Shown here: positions 1 to 8,298 of the stretch, piece by piece
How positions within the stretch are numbered: position 1 is the first letter of the stretch
How the letters are laid out: each line of letters begins with the position of its first letter
DNA from: JABSSA01 sp039975755
Lineage (GTDB): Bacteria > Pseudomonadota > Alphaproteobacteria > Rhodobacterales > Rhodobacteraceae
Length of the DNA stretch: 64,000 nucleotides
Direction of reading: 5' to 3'
NCBI GenBank assembly: GCA_039975755.1
Contig: JBDWGM010000125.1
Span: 1 to 64,000, forward strand
Made by a program: the position numbers and the translations under genes
Notes under the pieces: generated by a model
Told to the model about the DNA's origin: nothing
The model's database searches: none
What the model saw: the letters and a program-made list of their open reading frames with translations, nothing else

Positions 1-56
1 TCGGGCGTCACGGCCCCATCGCCAAACCGTCCGCCCATATCGTGAATACGCGTCAT
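1..56 (-). CDS. nthB: Nitrile hydratase beta subunit, N-terminal fragment
   Basis: The reverse strand from base 56 opens with ATG and reads MTRIHDMGGRFGDGAVTP before the window ends. The IHDMGG...GDG pattern is typical of the nitrile hydratase beta-subunit N-terminus. The start overlaps the nthA stop as ATGA, so the two subunits are probably translationally coupled. Only 18 codons are visible; the rest of the gene lies off the left edge. The beta subunit forms the heterodimer with NthA that hydrates nitriles to amides. Confidence rests on the motif plus the position directly after nthA. Confidence 0.85.
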   Translation of the reverse strand, partial: MTRIHDMGGRFGDGAVTP

Positions 57-670
57 GGCGTTTTCGCCAGTTCTGTTCCGATCATACTGTTGCGCGTCAC
101 AAGATCTGCCAGCGCGTCTTCGGACAGGCCTTCGGTGCCGCTTGGGCGCATCGGCAACACCAAATATCGCACTTCCGCTGTCGAATCCCACACACGCACG
201 GATGTTTCGGCAGGCAGATTGACACCAAATTCGGCCAAAACCTTGCGTGGTTCGCGCACAGCGCGGGCGCGATACGCGTCGGATTTGTACCACCCCGGCG
301 GAATCCCAAGCAGTGGCCACGGGTAACACGAACACAGCGTACACACGACCATGTTGTGTGTATCGGGCGTGTTTTCGACAACGACCATGTGTTCGCCTTG
401 TCGTCCGTAATACCCCAGATCGCTAACAGCGGCCGTCGCGTCTTGAATTAGGGATTCGCTAAAACCCGCATCCATCCACGCTTTTGCAACAACACGCGCA
501 CCATTGCGCGGGCCAATTTTATTTTCATATGTGTCTATGATCGCATCCAGCGTTGCCGGATCGATTAACCCCTTATCCGTGAGAATCGTCTCAAGAGCCT
601 TTACCCGTAAGGCTGGATCAGATGGCAACAAGGCGTGCGGGTCGTCGTGATCGTGATGGTCATGTGGCAT
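53..670 (-). CDS. nthA: Nitrile hydratase alpha subunit, cobalt type
   Basis: Catalytic alpha subunit of nitrile hydratase, which converts nitriles to amides in the cytoplasm. The metal-claw motif CTLCSC lies at about residues 110-115. Thr in the second position is the form associated with non-corrin cobalt enzymes; iron enzymes usually have CSLCSC. I chose the ATG at 670, giving 205 residues, close to the usual family length. An upstream in-frame ATG at 733 would add a CxCGHGH stretch. From the chosen start the N-terminus is His/Asp rich (PHDHHDHDDPH), which may bind metal. The stop overlaps nthB by four bases. The gene is divergent from secG. Confidence 0.93.
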   Translation of the reverse strand: MPHDHHDHDDPHALLPSDPALRVKALETILTDKGLIDPATLDAIIDTYENKIGPRNGARVVAKAWMDAGFSESLIQDATAAVSDLGYYGRQGEHMVVVENTPDTHNMVVCTLCSCYPWPLLGIPPGWYKSDAYRARAVREPRKVLAEFGVNLPAETSVRVWDSTAEVRYLVLPMRPSGTEGLSEDALADLVTRNSMIGTELAKTP

Positions 671-779
671 GAAATGACCATGCCCACACACGCATTTCGA
701 GTCCAGCCCAGAACGCCCTTGCTTGGTCGGCATGAATTGCATAGATACCGCCCATCGTGCAGTCAGCCCACGTAGGTTT

Positions 780-1145
780 ATGGAAAACGTCGTACTCGTC
801 ATTCATCTGTTTTTGGCCCTAGGCCTTATCATTGTCGTGCTCATGCAGCGCTCCGAAGGTGGAGGGCTTGGAATGGGCGGTGGCGGTGGTGCCATGACCT
901 CAGGACGGGCTGCCGCAACGGCGCTTGGAAAGCTGACTTGGATTCTTGCAATTGCATTTATCATCACGTCGATCACATTGACGATTATTGCGGCGCAAAA
1001 GTCCGCAGGGTCTTCAGTTGTGGATCAATTGGGTGCGACGCCACCTGCGGCAGAGGGTGGAAGCGATCCACTTGTACCGCCTGCAGATAACCTGTTGCCA
1101 CCTTCATTGGATGATGATGCGCCGCTGGTCCCGTCTGCCGACTAG
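780..1145 (+). CDS. secG: Preprotein translocase subunit SecG
   Basis: Small auxiliary subunit of the SecYEG inner-membrane channel. The start is the ATG at 780 (MENVVLVIHLFLALG). It gives two membrane segments at about residues 2-20 and 50-70, joined by a glycine-rich loop (GGGLGMGGGGG) followed by the conserved MTSGRAA region. The C-terminal 50 residues are a Pro/Ala/Asp-rich tail, common in alphaproteobacterial SecG. Length is 121 residues. It is divergent from nthA and is followed by pyrG about 160 bases downstream in the same direction, a frequent order in Rhodobacterales. Confidence 0.93.
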   Translation: MENVVLVIHLFLALGLIIVVLMQRSEGGGLGMGGGGGAMTSGRAAATALGKLTWILAIAFIITSITLTIIAAQKSAGSSVVDQLGATPPAAEGGSDPLVPPADNLLPPSLDDDAPLVPSAD

Positions 1146-1152
1146 ACCTAGC

Positions 1153-1173
1153 GTTGCAGTAAAAAGCTGCAAC
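1153..1173 (+). terminator. Stem-loop after secG
   Basis: A perfect 7-bp stem (GTTGCAG / CTGCAAC) with an A-rich 7-base loop starts eight bases after the secG stop. No T-run follows, so it may be a weak terminator or an mRNA 3-prime-end structure rather than a classical intrinsic terminator. Confidence 0.4.
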
Positions 1174-1191
1174 ATCATCTTGCGCGAACAC

Positions 1192-1218
1192 TTGCTCTTT
1201 TGGGGCGAATCTTTATAA
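1192..1218 (+). promoter_or_regulatory. Candidate sigma70-type promoter for pyrG
   Basis: TTGCTC at 1192-1197 and TTATAA at 1213-1218 are separated by 15 bases (16 if TATAAG is taken as the -10). It sits between the secG hairpin and pyrG, about 90 bases before the pyrG start. The call rests on hexamer resemblance only. Confidence 0.25.
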
Positions 1219-1308
1219 GCTGTAATCCCGTGGGGTATGGTAAATCCGGCCCCTCTCGATTCGGCGATTCCTTAATAATGCCGATCAGAACGGGGAGATC
1301 GACAAACC

Positions 1309-2952
1309 ATGGCGCGCTTTATTTTTATCACGGGCGGTGTTGTGTCCTCATTGGGCAAAGGGCTTGCTTCGGCAGCTTTGGGGGCCCTGTTGCAGGCACG
1401 TGGTTATTCAGTGCGATTGCGCAAACTGGATCCGTATTTGAACGTTGATCCAGGCACGATGTCACCGTTTGAACATGGCGAAGTTTTTGTCACCGATGAT
1501 GGGGCCGAAACCGATCTGGATTTGGGCCATTACGAACGCTTTACCGGTGTAGCTGCGCGCATGACGGATTCGGTCAGTTCTGGGCGCGTTTATTCCAATG
1601 TCCTCGAAAAAGAACGGCGCGGCGATTACCTGGGCAAAACGATTCAGGTGATTCCGCATGTGACAAATGAAATCAAAGACTTCATCTCGATCGGTGAAGA
1701 CGAGGTTGATTTCATGTTGTGCGAAATTGGCGGCACCGTTGGCGACATCGAAGGCCTGCCTTTCTTTGAGGCCATTCGTCAGTTCAGTCAGGACAAGCCG
1801 CGCGGACAATGTTTGTTCATGCATTTGACCCTGTTGCCGTGGATGAAGGCCAGCGGAGAACTGAAGACAAAACCGACGCAACACAGCGTGAAAGAACTGC
1901 GATCCATCGGCATTGCGCCCGATATTCTGGTTTGCCGTTCCGAAGGCCCGATTCCAGTAAAAGAACGCGAAAAGCTGGCCCTGTTCTGTAACGTGCGCCC
2001 TGACAGCGTGATTGCCGCGCAGGACCTTTCGACAATCTACGACGCCCCCCTGACCTATCATCGGGAAGGTCTGGATCAGGCGGTTCTGGATGCTTTCCAA
2101 ATTTCGCCCGCCCCCAAGCCCGATTTGCGCAAATGGGAAGATGTCAGCGACCGTATTCACAACGCCGAAGGAATTGTGAAAATCGCGATTGTCGGCAAAT
2201 ACACTCAGCTTGAAGATGCGTATAAATCCATCGCTGAGGCTCTGACACATGGCGGTATGGCGAATCGTGTGCGGGTCAAAGTGGAATGGGTCGATGCGGA
2301 ATTGTTTGATACCGAAGACGCCGCGCCGCATCTGGACGGGTTTCATGCCATTCTTGTACCCGGTGGTTTTGGCGAACGCGGGACTGAGGGCAAAATAAAA
2401 GCCGCTCAATTTGCGCGCGAACATCAAATTCCGTACCTTGGCATCTGTTTGGGCATGCAAATGGCCGTCATCGAAGCCGCGCGCAATTGCGCCGGGCTTG
2501 AGAAGGCCGGATCAGAAGAGTTTGACCACGAAGCCGGCGCAAAACGGTTTGAACCGGTTGTGTATCACCTGAAAGAGTGGGTGCAGGGCAACGAAAAAGT
2601 ATCGCGGAAGGTCGAGGACGACAAAGGCGGCACCATGCGCTTGGGGGCCTATGATGCGGTTCTAACCGAAGGGTCAAAGGTTGCAGATGTCTACGGGACG
2701 ACCACGATCGACGAACGTCATCGCCATAGATACGAAGTGGACATTAAGTACCGGAAACAACTGGAAAAAGCGGGTCTGACTTTTTCCGGCATGTCACCGG
2801 ATGGGCGGCTGCCCGAAATCATCGAATGGCCAGATCATCCATGGTTCGTTGGGGTGCAGTTCCATCCCGAACTAAAGTCCAAACCGTTCGACCCGCACCC
2901 CTTGTTTCGCGACTTTGTTCGAGCGGCTAAGGACATGAGCCGACTGGTCTAA
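1309..2952 (+). CDS. pyrG: CTP synthase (glutamine-hydrolysing)
   Basis: Converts UTP to CTP using ATP and glutamine, the last step of de novo pyrimidine nucleotide synthesis. The N-terminal synthetase domain carries the P-loop-like GGVVSSLGKG at about residues 9-18 and the conserved CEIGGTVGDIE at about 138-148. The C-terminal class I amidotransferase domain has the nucleophile Cys380 in GICLGM and the His-Glu of FHPE at about 518-521. At 547 residues it is full length. The ATG at 1309 gives the canonical MARFIFITGG start. Confidence 0.98.
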   Translation: MARFIFITGGVVSSLGKGLASAALGALLQARGYSVRLRKLDPYLNVDPGTMSPFEHGEVFVTDDGAETDLDLGHYERFTGVAARMTDSVSSGRVYSNVLEKERRGDYLGKTIQVIPHVTNEIKDFISIGEDEVDFMLCEIGGTVGDIEGLPFFEAIRQFSQDKPRGQCLFMHLTLLPWMKASGELKTKPTQHSVKELRSIGIAPDILVCRSEGPIPVKEREKLALFCNVRPDSVIAAQDLSTIYDAPLTYHREGLDQAVLDAFQISPAPKPDLRKWEDVSDRIHNAEGIVKIAIVGKYTQLEDAYKSIAEALTHGGMANRVRVKVEWVDAELFDTEDAAPHLDGFHAILVPGGFGERGTEGKIKAAQFAREHQIPYLGICLGMQMAVIEAARNCAGLEKAGSEEFDHEAGAKRFEPVVYHLKEWVQGNEKVSRKVEDDKGGTMRLGAYDAVLTEGSKVADVYGTTTIDERHRHRYEVDIKYRKQLEKAGLTFSGMSPDGRLPEIIEWPDHPWFVGVQFHPELKSKPFDPHPLFRDFVRAAKDMSRLV

Positions 2953-3043
2953 GGGCAAGCCTCTGAGCAAGACTCTGTGGGAAATCGAATACTTGTGGTA
3001 GAATTGATGCATTACATGCAACGATTTGAAAGAGATTTTTCCC

Positions 3044-3946
3044 ATGGCATTATTTCAAACAGGGCCGGATCGTTACCAATCTGATCCAGACGCTTTTGGC
3101 AATGTGGACCAGAAGCGCATTGTTAAAATCGTCGGTGTTGTCGCGCTTGCGCTGCCAATTGTTCTTTGGATTGCGTCCCACAATCCCATTTATGCGACCT
3201 GTTTTCGGTTTTCGATCAGCCATTTTTACTACGCGCCGTTTTGGGGTACTTTCTTTACCGGCACTTTGTTCTTTATCGGCACCTATTTGATGGTCTGGCA
3301 GGGCGAAGAAAAATCAAGAGCTGACGGACGCATGGCAACGCGTGCAGGTTATTCTGCATTTGGCGTCGCTTTATTTCCAACTGGGGGTTGGGGGTGTAAT
3401 GAAGAAAAATTTTCGGCCCGCCCCATGGCCGATTTTGACTTGCCGAAGGGTGCAAAATTCCCCGACTTAACCCCACCAAAAATCCCACCAGAAGAACATC
3501 TGGAATTCAACGCAAATGCCTATTTTTCATTAGATTTCCAGGCTCCGATCTTAGCATGGATTCAGGCAGAGTGGATACATTACGTATCTGCGCTGTTCAT
3601 GTTCAGCTTTTTGGCATGGTTTGCGGTAAGAATTTTCACCCGTGTCGATCCGCGCCACCGACTACCAGGCAACCAACTCACCAAACGTAAATCGATGCGC
3701 AACACAATCTATTATTTCACAGGCTCGATGATCATCTTGTGTATTCTGGCGTTGTTCGTGTCGTTTGTCCTTAATCTCTTTCCTTCTTTGGATATGGATG
3801 AGAGGTGGGATAAGGCCAATCTGACATTCTGGTTCGAAGCGATCGCGCTTGTGTCATTTGGTTTGTCTTGGATGGTCAAGGGGCAGGTATTCCAATCCCT
3901 GAACGACGAATTTCCCGCTGCACACAAAGGGCTTGTAGCGGACTAA
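3044..3946 (+). CDS. Uncharacterised multi-pass membrane protein
   Basis: I do not recognise the family. The ATG at 3044 is preceded by GAAAGAGA at a suitable distance, which makes it preferable to the in-frame TTG at 3026. The 300-residue product has about five or six hydrophobic segments: around residues 28-48, 68-88, 105-120, 190-208, 225-248 and 262-280. A cytoplasmic or periplasmic stretch of about 60 residues rich in Pro and Lys lies between the third and fourth. It stands between pyrG and the TerB-like genes and is followed by a strong hairpin, so it is probably monocistronic. No catalytic motif was seen. Confidence 0.75.
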   Translation: MALFQTGPDRYQSDPDAFGNVDQKRIVKIVGVVALALPIVLWIASHNPIYATCFRFSISHFYYAPFWGTFFTGTLFFIGTYLMVWQGEEKSRADGRMATRAGYSAFGVALFPTGGWGCNEEKFSARPMADFDLPKGAKFPDLTPPKIPPEEHLEFNANAYFSLDFQAPILAWIQAEWIHYVSALFMFSFLAWFAVRIFTRVDPRHRLPGNQLTKRKSMRNTIYYFTGSMIILCILALFVSFVLNLFPSLDMDERWDKANLTFWFEAIALVSFGLSWMVKGQVFQSLNDEFPAAHKGLVAD

Positions 3947-3956
3947 CTCGACCCAT

Positions 3957-3981
3957 ACTGCGGCGCACAGTGCGCCGCAGT
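3957..3981. terminator. Perfect 11-bp hairpin downstream of the membrane-protein gene
   Basis: ACTGCGGCGCA, a CAG loop and TGCGCCGCAGT form a perfect 11-bp GC-rich stem starting about ten bases after the stop of the 3044-3946 gene. There is no T-tract on either strand, so termination would be inefficient or factor-assisted; an RNA-protecting role is possible. Confidence 0.5.
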
Positions 3982-4093
3982 GATTGGAAAACAACCACAA
4001 ACAAATTCTGTATCATTAAGGCTTGCATGGGCGGGACGAAATCGACAGGTTTGGCCTGCACTAAATATGTGCGGATCGTCTATGGGGGACAGG

Positions 4094-4552
4094 ATGACAG
4101 GAGTGATCGCAAAGTTTTTCCCGCGACGGTCGCCGAAGAAACCATCATTGCCACAGCCAACGCCTCAACTTGCTTTGGGAGCGTTGTTGGTACGGATTGC
4201 GTTTGCGGATCGTGAATACAAAGCCGCAGAAGTCAGCGCAATTGACCGCATCTTATCGACAACCTTCAATTTAGGACCCATTGAAGCTGCAAAATTGCGG
4301 GCCACATGCGAGGCATTGGAACGCGACGCTCCGGGCACACCTGAATTTACCCGCATTTTGCATGATGAAATCTTGTACGGCGAACGGCGTATGTTGGCGT
4401 CTGCGATGTGGCAAATCATTCTGGCCGATGGGGAACATGCCGAAATTGAAGAGGCCGTTTTGCACCAGATTGAGACGGCTTTAGGCATCACTCCGGAAGA
4501 TTCTGTAGAAATCAAGGCTGCCGCCACTGGCGCTGGTGACCTGAATGCATAA
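4094..4552 (+). CDS. TerB-like (tellurite resistance fold) protein, first copy
   Basis: A 152-residue protein whose body (LALGALLVRIAFADREY..., then IILADGEHAEIEEAVL) has the two acidic repeats typical of TerB-like helical domains: an ADRE-type stretch near residue 40 and an ADGE stretch near residue 115. TerB-like domains bind metal ions in some families, but their role outside the ter operons is unknown. The ATG at 4094 follows GGGGGACAGG closely; a GTG at 4103 is an alternative. It stands ten bases before a second copy. The name does not imply tellurite resistance. Confidence 0.8.
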   Translation: MTGVIAKFFPRRSPKKPSLPQPTPQLALGALLVRIAFADREYKAAEVSAIDRILSTTFNLGPIEAAKLRATCEALERDAPGTPEFTRILHDEILYGERRMLASAMWQIILADGEHAEIEEAVLHQIETALGITPEDSVEIKAAATGAGDLNA

Positions 4553-4561
4553 GTTGGCATA

Positions 4562-4996
4562 ATGTTTGGTGATTTTCTCAAAAGACTGACTCAGCCGGAG
4601 CCTGCTCCGTTAAATGATCATGATGCCCGTTTGGCCCTGACCGCGTTGCTGGTCCGGATTGCACGGTCAGATGGCACCTATGACGGTGACGAAGTGTCCC
4701 GCATCGATCAGATTTCGCAACAGCGGTATGGGCTGGACACTGCCGGGGCCACGGATTTGCGAGCGCAGGCAGAAACGCTTGAATCTGAAGCCCCTGATAC
4801 TGTGCGATTTACCCGCGCGATCAAAGACGCAGTGCCCTACGAAGACCGCCTAGGCGTGATTGAAGCTCTTTGGACCGTAGTTTTGGCCGATGGCACACGC
4901 GCCAAGGAAGAAGACGCATTGATGCGATTGGTGGCCAATCTGCTGGGTATCAGTGATCGAGACAGCGCAATCGCACGCCAAAAGGTCAACGAATGA
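4562..4996 (+). CDS. TerB-like protein, second copy
   Basis: A 144-residue paralogue of the preceding gene with the same order of motifs: LALTALLVRIARSDG near the N-terminus and VVLADGTRAKEEDALM near the C-terminus, each with acidic residues that could bind metal. The tandem arrangement and shared layout suggest duplication. Its stop overlaps the next start as ATGA, so it is probably translationally coupled to the PhnD-like gene at 4993. Function is unknown. Confidence 0.82.
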   Translation: MFGDFLKRLTQPEPAPLNDHDARLALTALLVRIARSDGTYDGDEVSRIDQISQQRYGLDTAGATDLRAQAETLESEAPDTVRFTRAIKDAVPYEDRLGVIEALWTVVLADGTRAKEEDALMRLVANLLGISDRDSAIARQKVNE

Positions 4997-5718
4997 TCGC
5001 ATCCCTTGGTATGTATGACATGCCTTTGACTGCGGCGGACAACGACATTTTCTGGTCTTTGATCCACAAAAACATCGGTACTGGACCTAACAAGCTGGAT
5101 CGCGAAACGCCCATCTGGGACGTCTGGCAATCCCCTGATCTGTTATTTGCACAAACATGCAGTATGCCTTTTCGAACGCGACTTGCCGGTAAGGTCACAT
5201 TGATTGGAACACCCGATTACGCGCTGCCCGGCTGCCCCCCCGGTTACTACCGCAGTGTTTTGATTACCCGTCTCAACGGCCCCCTGAATTTGCGCGATCT
5301 GGCGGGGGCTAGCATGGCGTATAATGAAAGCCTATCGCAATCAGGTTGGGCCGCCCCTTTATTGTATCTGGCGGAACAGGGATTAAAGCCTGGAAAAATG
5401 ATTGAAACCGGCGCGCATGCGCAGTCCGCATGCGCTGTGGCCAATGCTCAGGCCGATTTTGCAGCCATTGATGCGCTCACTTGGTTGATGCTGCGGCAAT
5501 CCGATCCGGGGTTAACTGCACGATTAAAAGTCATCGATGAAACGCCGCCCACGCCCGCCCTCCCCTATATCACGGCCAATCACCGCGATGCGGGGCCCAT
5601 CGCAAAAGCCACGGCCCAAGCGATTAAAGAATTGCCAGCCAAATCGCGAGGAATTCTAAACGTTCGCCAACTGGTACATATTTCGCCTGAAACATATCTG
5701 GCGCTGCCCAACCCTTAA
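4993..5718 (+). CDS. PhnD/SsuA-type substrate-binding fold protein without signal peptide
   Basis: A 241-residue protein resembling the periplasmic phosphate/phosphonate-binding fold: an early LGMYDMP strand, TPDYALPGCPPGYYRSVLI in the middle, LRDLAGASMAYN, a Ser/Gly-rich SQSGWAAPL, and DFAAIDALTW. Unlike transporter binding proteins, it has no hydrophobic N-terminal signal at the ATG at 4993, which overlaps the TerB-like stop. No permease or ATPase of the phosphonate type is nearby. It may be a cytoplasmic sensor or an enzyme-like offshoot of the fold. The family call is moderately sure; the function is open. Confidence 0.72.
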   Translation: MIASLGMYDMPLTAADNDIFWSLIHKNIGTGPNKLDRETPIWDVWQSPDLLFAQTCSMPFRTRLAGKVTLIGTPDYALPGCPPGYYRSVLITRLNGPLNLRDLAGASMAYNESLSQSGWAAPLLYLAEQGLKPGKMIETGAHAQSACAVANAQADFAAIDALTWLMLRQSDPGLTARLKVIDETPPTPALPYITANHRDAGPIAKATAQAIKELPAKSRGILNVRQLVHISPETYLALPNP

Positions 5719-5839
5719 GCGGTGGCACGTTATCCTTACGTCAACTTTCACTTCGAAAGTGATGCTGCCAAGATTGAGCATGGACAAGCCAAGGGTTTTG
5801 CGTCCTTATATCGCCCAACCAACAACAAACGGGCTGCCA

Positions 5840-6613
5840 GTGTCCGACACAGCTGTCATTGAAATTCGCGATCTGCATAAAGCTTATGGATCGCTTGAAG
5901 TCTTAAAAGGCGTCGATATCCTTGCCAATCGCGGGGACGTTGTGTCGCTTATTGGGTCGTCGGGATCGGGCAAATCAACGTTGTTGCGGTGCTGCAATCT
6001 GCTTGAAGACAGTCAGCAAGGCGATGTGGTTTTTCAAGGCGAAGCCGTAAAGTGGCAGGGCAGTGGATTGGCGCGCCGACCTGGTGACCCCAAACAAGTT
6101 TTGCGCATTCGCACAAACCTGTCGATGGTGTTTCAACAATTCAATCTATGGGCTCATATGACGATCTTGCAGAATGTCATGGAAGCGCCTGTTACCGTTT
6201 TGCGGCGCGATCCAGCCGAGGCCGAAGCGGCAGCGCGGCGGTATCTGGATCAGGTTGGCATCGGCGACAAATGCGATGTCTATCCGGCGCAATTGTCCGG
6301 TGGACAACAACAACGTGCCGCGATTGCACGGGCGTTGGCAATGGAACCAGAAGCCTTGTTGTTTGACGAACCAACCTCGGCACTTGACCCAGAATTGGAA
6401 CAAGAGGTTGTCAAAGTTATCAAGGAATTGGCGCGTGAAGGTCGCACGATGCTGATTGTGACACATGACATGAAACTGGCAGCAGATGTGTCAGATCACG
6501 TGGTCTTTCTGCATCAAGGATTGATCGAAGAAGAAGGGGCGCCAGACACAGTGTTCGGTGCGCCAAAATCAGAGCGTTTGCGTGGATTTCTATCCGCGAC
6601 ACATGCCGCATAA
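5840..6613 (+). CDS. Amino-acid/amine ABC transporter ATP-binding protein (HisP/GlnQ type)
   Basis: ATPase of a polar amino-acid type importer. Walker A (GSSGSGKST) is at about residues 39-47; the signature LSGGQQQR and Walker B LLFDEPTSALDP follow, with the switch His in VTHD. I chose the GTG at 5840, which gives 257 residues, matching the family and starting just before the first strand (VIEIRDLHKAYG). Earlier in-frame starts at 5759 and 5780 would add an unconserved leader. It is the first gene of an apparent operon running to 13831. Confidence 0.93.
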   Translation: MSDTAVIEIRDLHKAYGSLEVLKGVDILANRGDVVSLIGSSGSGKSTLLRCCNLLEDSQQGDVVFQGEAVKWQGSGLARRPGDPKQVLRIRTNLSMVFQQFNLWAHMTILQNVMEAPVTVLRRDPAEAEAAARRYLDQVGIGDKCDVYPAQLSGGQQQRAAIARALAMEPEALLFDEPTSALDPELEQEVVKVIKELAREGRTMLIVTHDMKLAADVSDHVVFLHQGLIEEEGAPDTVFGAPKSERLRGFLSATHAA

Positions 6614-6634
6614 AAAACTAGGGAGTTATCTATC

Positions 6635-7366
6635 ATGAAAACCATTTTACTTGGCACAGTCGCGCTTGCTTTAGGTGCTAGTGTTGCAATGGCGGACGGT
6701 CACGCGACTGTCCGTATGGGAACCGAGGGCGCATACCCTCCCTATAACTTCATCAACGATGCCGGTGAAGTTGACGGGTTTGAACGCGAATTGGGCGACG
6801 AGATGTGCGCGCGCGCTGAATTGACCTGTGAGTGGGTAAAAAACGACTGGGACAGCATCATCCCAAACCTCGTGTCCTCGAACTATGATACAATCATGGC
6901 CGGCATGAGCATCACAGATGAGCGTGATGAAGTCATTGATTTCACACAAGATTACTTCCCACCAACCGCTTCGGCTTATGTCGCTGCCGCTGACAGTGCC
7001 GATTGGAAAGGTGGCGTTGTCGCTGCACAAACCGCAACGATCCAAGCGGGACACATCGCAGCAAGTGGCGCGACATTGGTTGAATTTGCCACCCCAGAAG
7101 AAACCGTCGCAGCAGTGCGCAATGGCGAAGCAGACGCGGTATTCGCTGATGCGGATTACCTTGCACCGCTAGTCGATGCGTCTGGCGGCGAATTGGTTTT
7201 TGTCGGAGACAAGGTTCCACTTGGCGGTGGCGTTGGCATGGGCTTGCGTGAATCCGACGCCGAGCTGAAGGAAAAGTTCGACGCCGCCATCACAGCGATG
7301 AAAGAAGACGGGTCGTTGAATGCCCTTCTGGTCAAATGGTTTGGTGACGAAACGACGCTGTATTGA
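6635..7366 (+). CDS. Periplasmic amino-acid/amine-binding protein of ABC importer
   Basis: Family 3 solute-binding protein of 243 residues. A signal peptide (MKTILLGTVALALGASVAMA, cleavage near residue 21) is followed by MGTEGAYPPYNF and, at about residues 85-100, the DTIMAGMSITDERDEVIDF pattern typical of the LAO/HisJ group. It captures the substrate in the periplasm for the permeases encoded downstream. The neighbouring glutamylation enzymes suggest an amine such as putrescine or a related compound, but binding specificity cannot be read from sequence. A GC-rich hairpin follows the stop. Confidence 0.93.
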   Translation: MKTILLGTVALALGASVAMADGHATVRMGTEGAYPPYNFINDAGEVDGFERELGDEMCARAELTCEWVKNDWDSIIPNLVSSNYDTIMAGMSITDERDEVIDFTQDYFPPTASAYVAAADSADWKGGVVAAQTATIQAGHIAASGATLVEFATPEETVAAVRNGEADAVFADADYLAPLVDASGGELVFVGDKVPLGGGVGMGLRESDAELKEKFDAAITAMKEDGSLNALLVKWFGDETTLY

Positions 7367-7378
7367 TCAAAGGTTTTG

Positions 7379-7397
7379 GGCGGGGACTGACCCCGCC
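7379..7397 (+). promoter_or_regulatory. Intercistronic hairpin between binding protein and permeases
   Basis: GGCGGGG, a five-base loop and CCCCGCC form a perfect 7-bp GC stem 12 bases after the binding-protein stop. No U-tract follows. Such hairpins after binding-protein genes commonly allow partial readthrough or protect the upstream mRNA, raising binding-protein output over permease. This role is inferred. Confidence 0.55.
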
Positions 7398-7413
7398 TAA
7401 TTGCTGACCCTAG

Positions 7414-8298
7414 ATGTTTTCCCACTGCACCGATCCTGACACACTGACCCGTGTGTGGTGGCTGACTTGCTACCTCACGACAGGCGTGCATTTCTCCTTT
7501 TATTATAGCTTTCTCAAGGTAATCGGCATTCTGGCTGTGATCGCGCCTGTTGCGCTGGCTTTTGGATTTGGCGGAGCAATGGCCGCACGGTCTTCGATCT
7601 TGCCGATATCGTGGCTAGGCAAAGGTTATATCGCAATCGTGCGCGGCGTGCCCGATATCGCGTTCTTCCTGTTCTTTGTGATCGCGCTGGATCAGGGGTT
7701 CGAATGGATACGCCACCAAGCGTTCTGCCCCGAATGGACCGACCCAATCCGTCAAGGCAACGATTTTCTGGTCTGCCCGCAAGCCAAGCTGCCCCTTGGC
7801 ACGGCCCCGCAATCGGTACATCAGGCCTATGCATTTTTACTGGCTATCATCACATTCGCACTGGTTTTTGGCGCTTTTGCTGCCAATGTGATTTTTGGTG
7901 CGATGCGTGCGGTGCCCAAGGCGCAAATTGAAACCGCCGAAGCTTATGGCATGACGCGTCGCCAAACCTTCTGGCGGGTGCTGGTTCCGCAAATGTGGGT
8001 CTTTGCTCTGCCGGGGTTGTCGAATTTGTGGCAAGTGTTGCTGAAGTCGACGCCACTGCTGTTCTTGCTTGGGATCGAAGATGTCGTGTATTGGGCGCGC
8101 GAATTGGGGGGCACCAAGACACCGCAATTCACGGCCTATCCACACGGTGATTTGCGCATGTGGTACTTCTTTGCGCTGCTGGTGTTTTATTTGATGATGA
8201 CATGGGCGTCGGAAAAAGCGCTGAAACGTTTGATGGCGCGCCTGACACATGGCCAGGCCACAGCAGGCGGCGAAGCACAACGCAAGGCGGCCGCGTGA
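7414..8298 (+). CDS. ABC transporter permease, HisQ/ArtQ type
   Basis: Inner-membrane subunit of the importer, 294 residues with about five to six membrane segments. The cytoplasmic EAA loop reads ETAEAYGMTRRQTFWRVLVP at about residues 170-190, the contact site for the ATPase. The family signature IVRGVPDIAFFLFF lies at about residues 71-85. An unusual Cys/Pro-containing insertion of about 40 residues (around 95-130) separates the next segments, as in other large roseobacter members. Its stop overlaps the start of the second permease (TGATG). Confidence 0.92.
   Translation: MFSHCTDPDTLTRVWWLTCYLTTGVHFSFYYSFLKVIGILAVIAPVALAFGFGGAMAARSSILPISWLGKGYIAIVRGVPDIAFFLFFVIALDQGFEWIRHQAFCPEWTDPIRQGNDFLVCPQAKLPLGTAPQSVHQAYAFLLAIITFALVFGAFAANVIFGAMRAVPKAQIETAEAYGMTRRQTFWRVLVPQMWVFALPGLSNLWQVLLKSTPLLFLLGIEDVVYWARELGGTKTPQFTAYPHGDLRMWYFFALLVFYLMMTWASEKALKRLMARLTHGQATAGGEAQRKAAA

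Noticed and set aside
1462..2460. 332-residue open frame opposite pyrG
   Set aside because: pyrG is complete and conserved over this whole stretch; the antisense product shows no domain or plausible start context.
7379..7397. Hairpin after the binding-protein gene as a true terminator
   Set aside because: There is no T-tract, and the permease genes that follow must be expressed, so readthrough or stabilisation is more likely.
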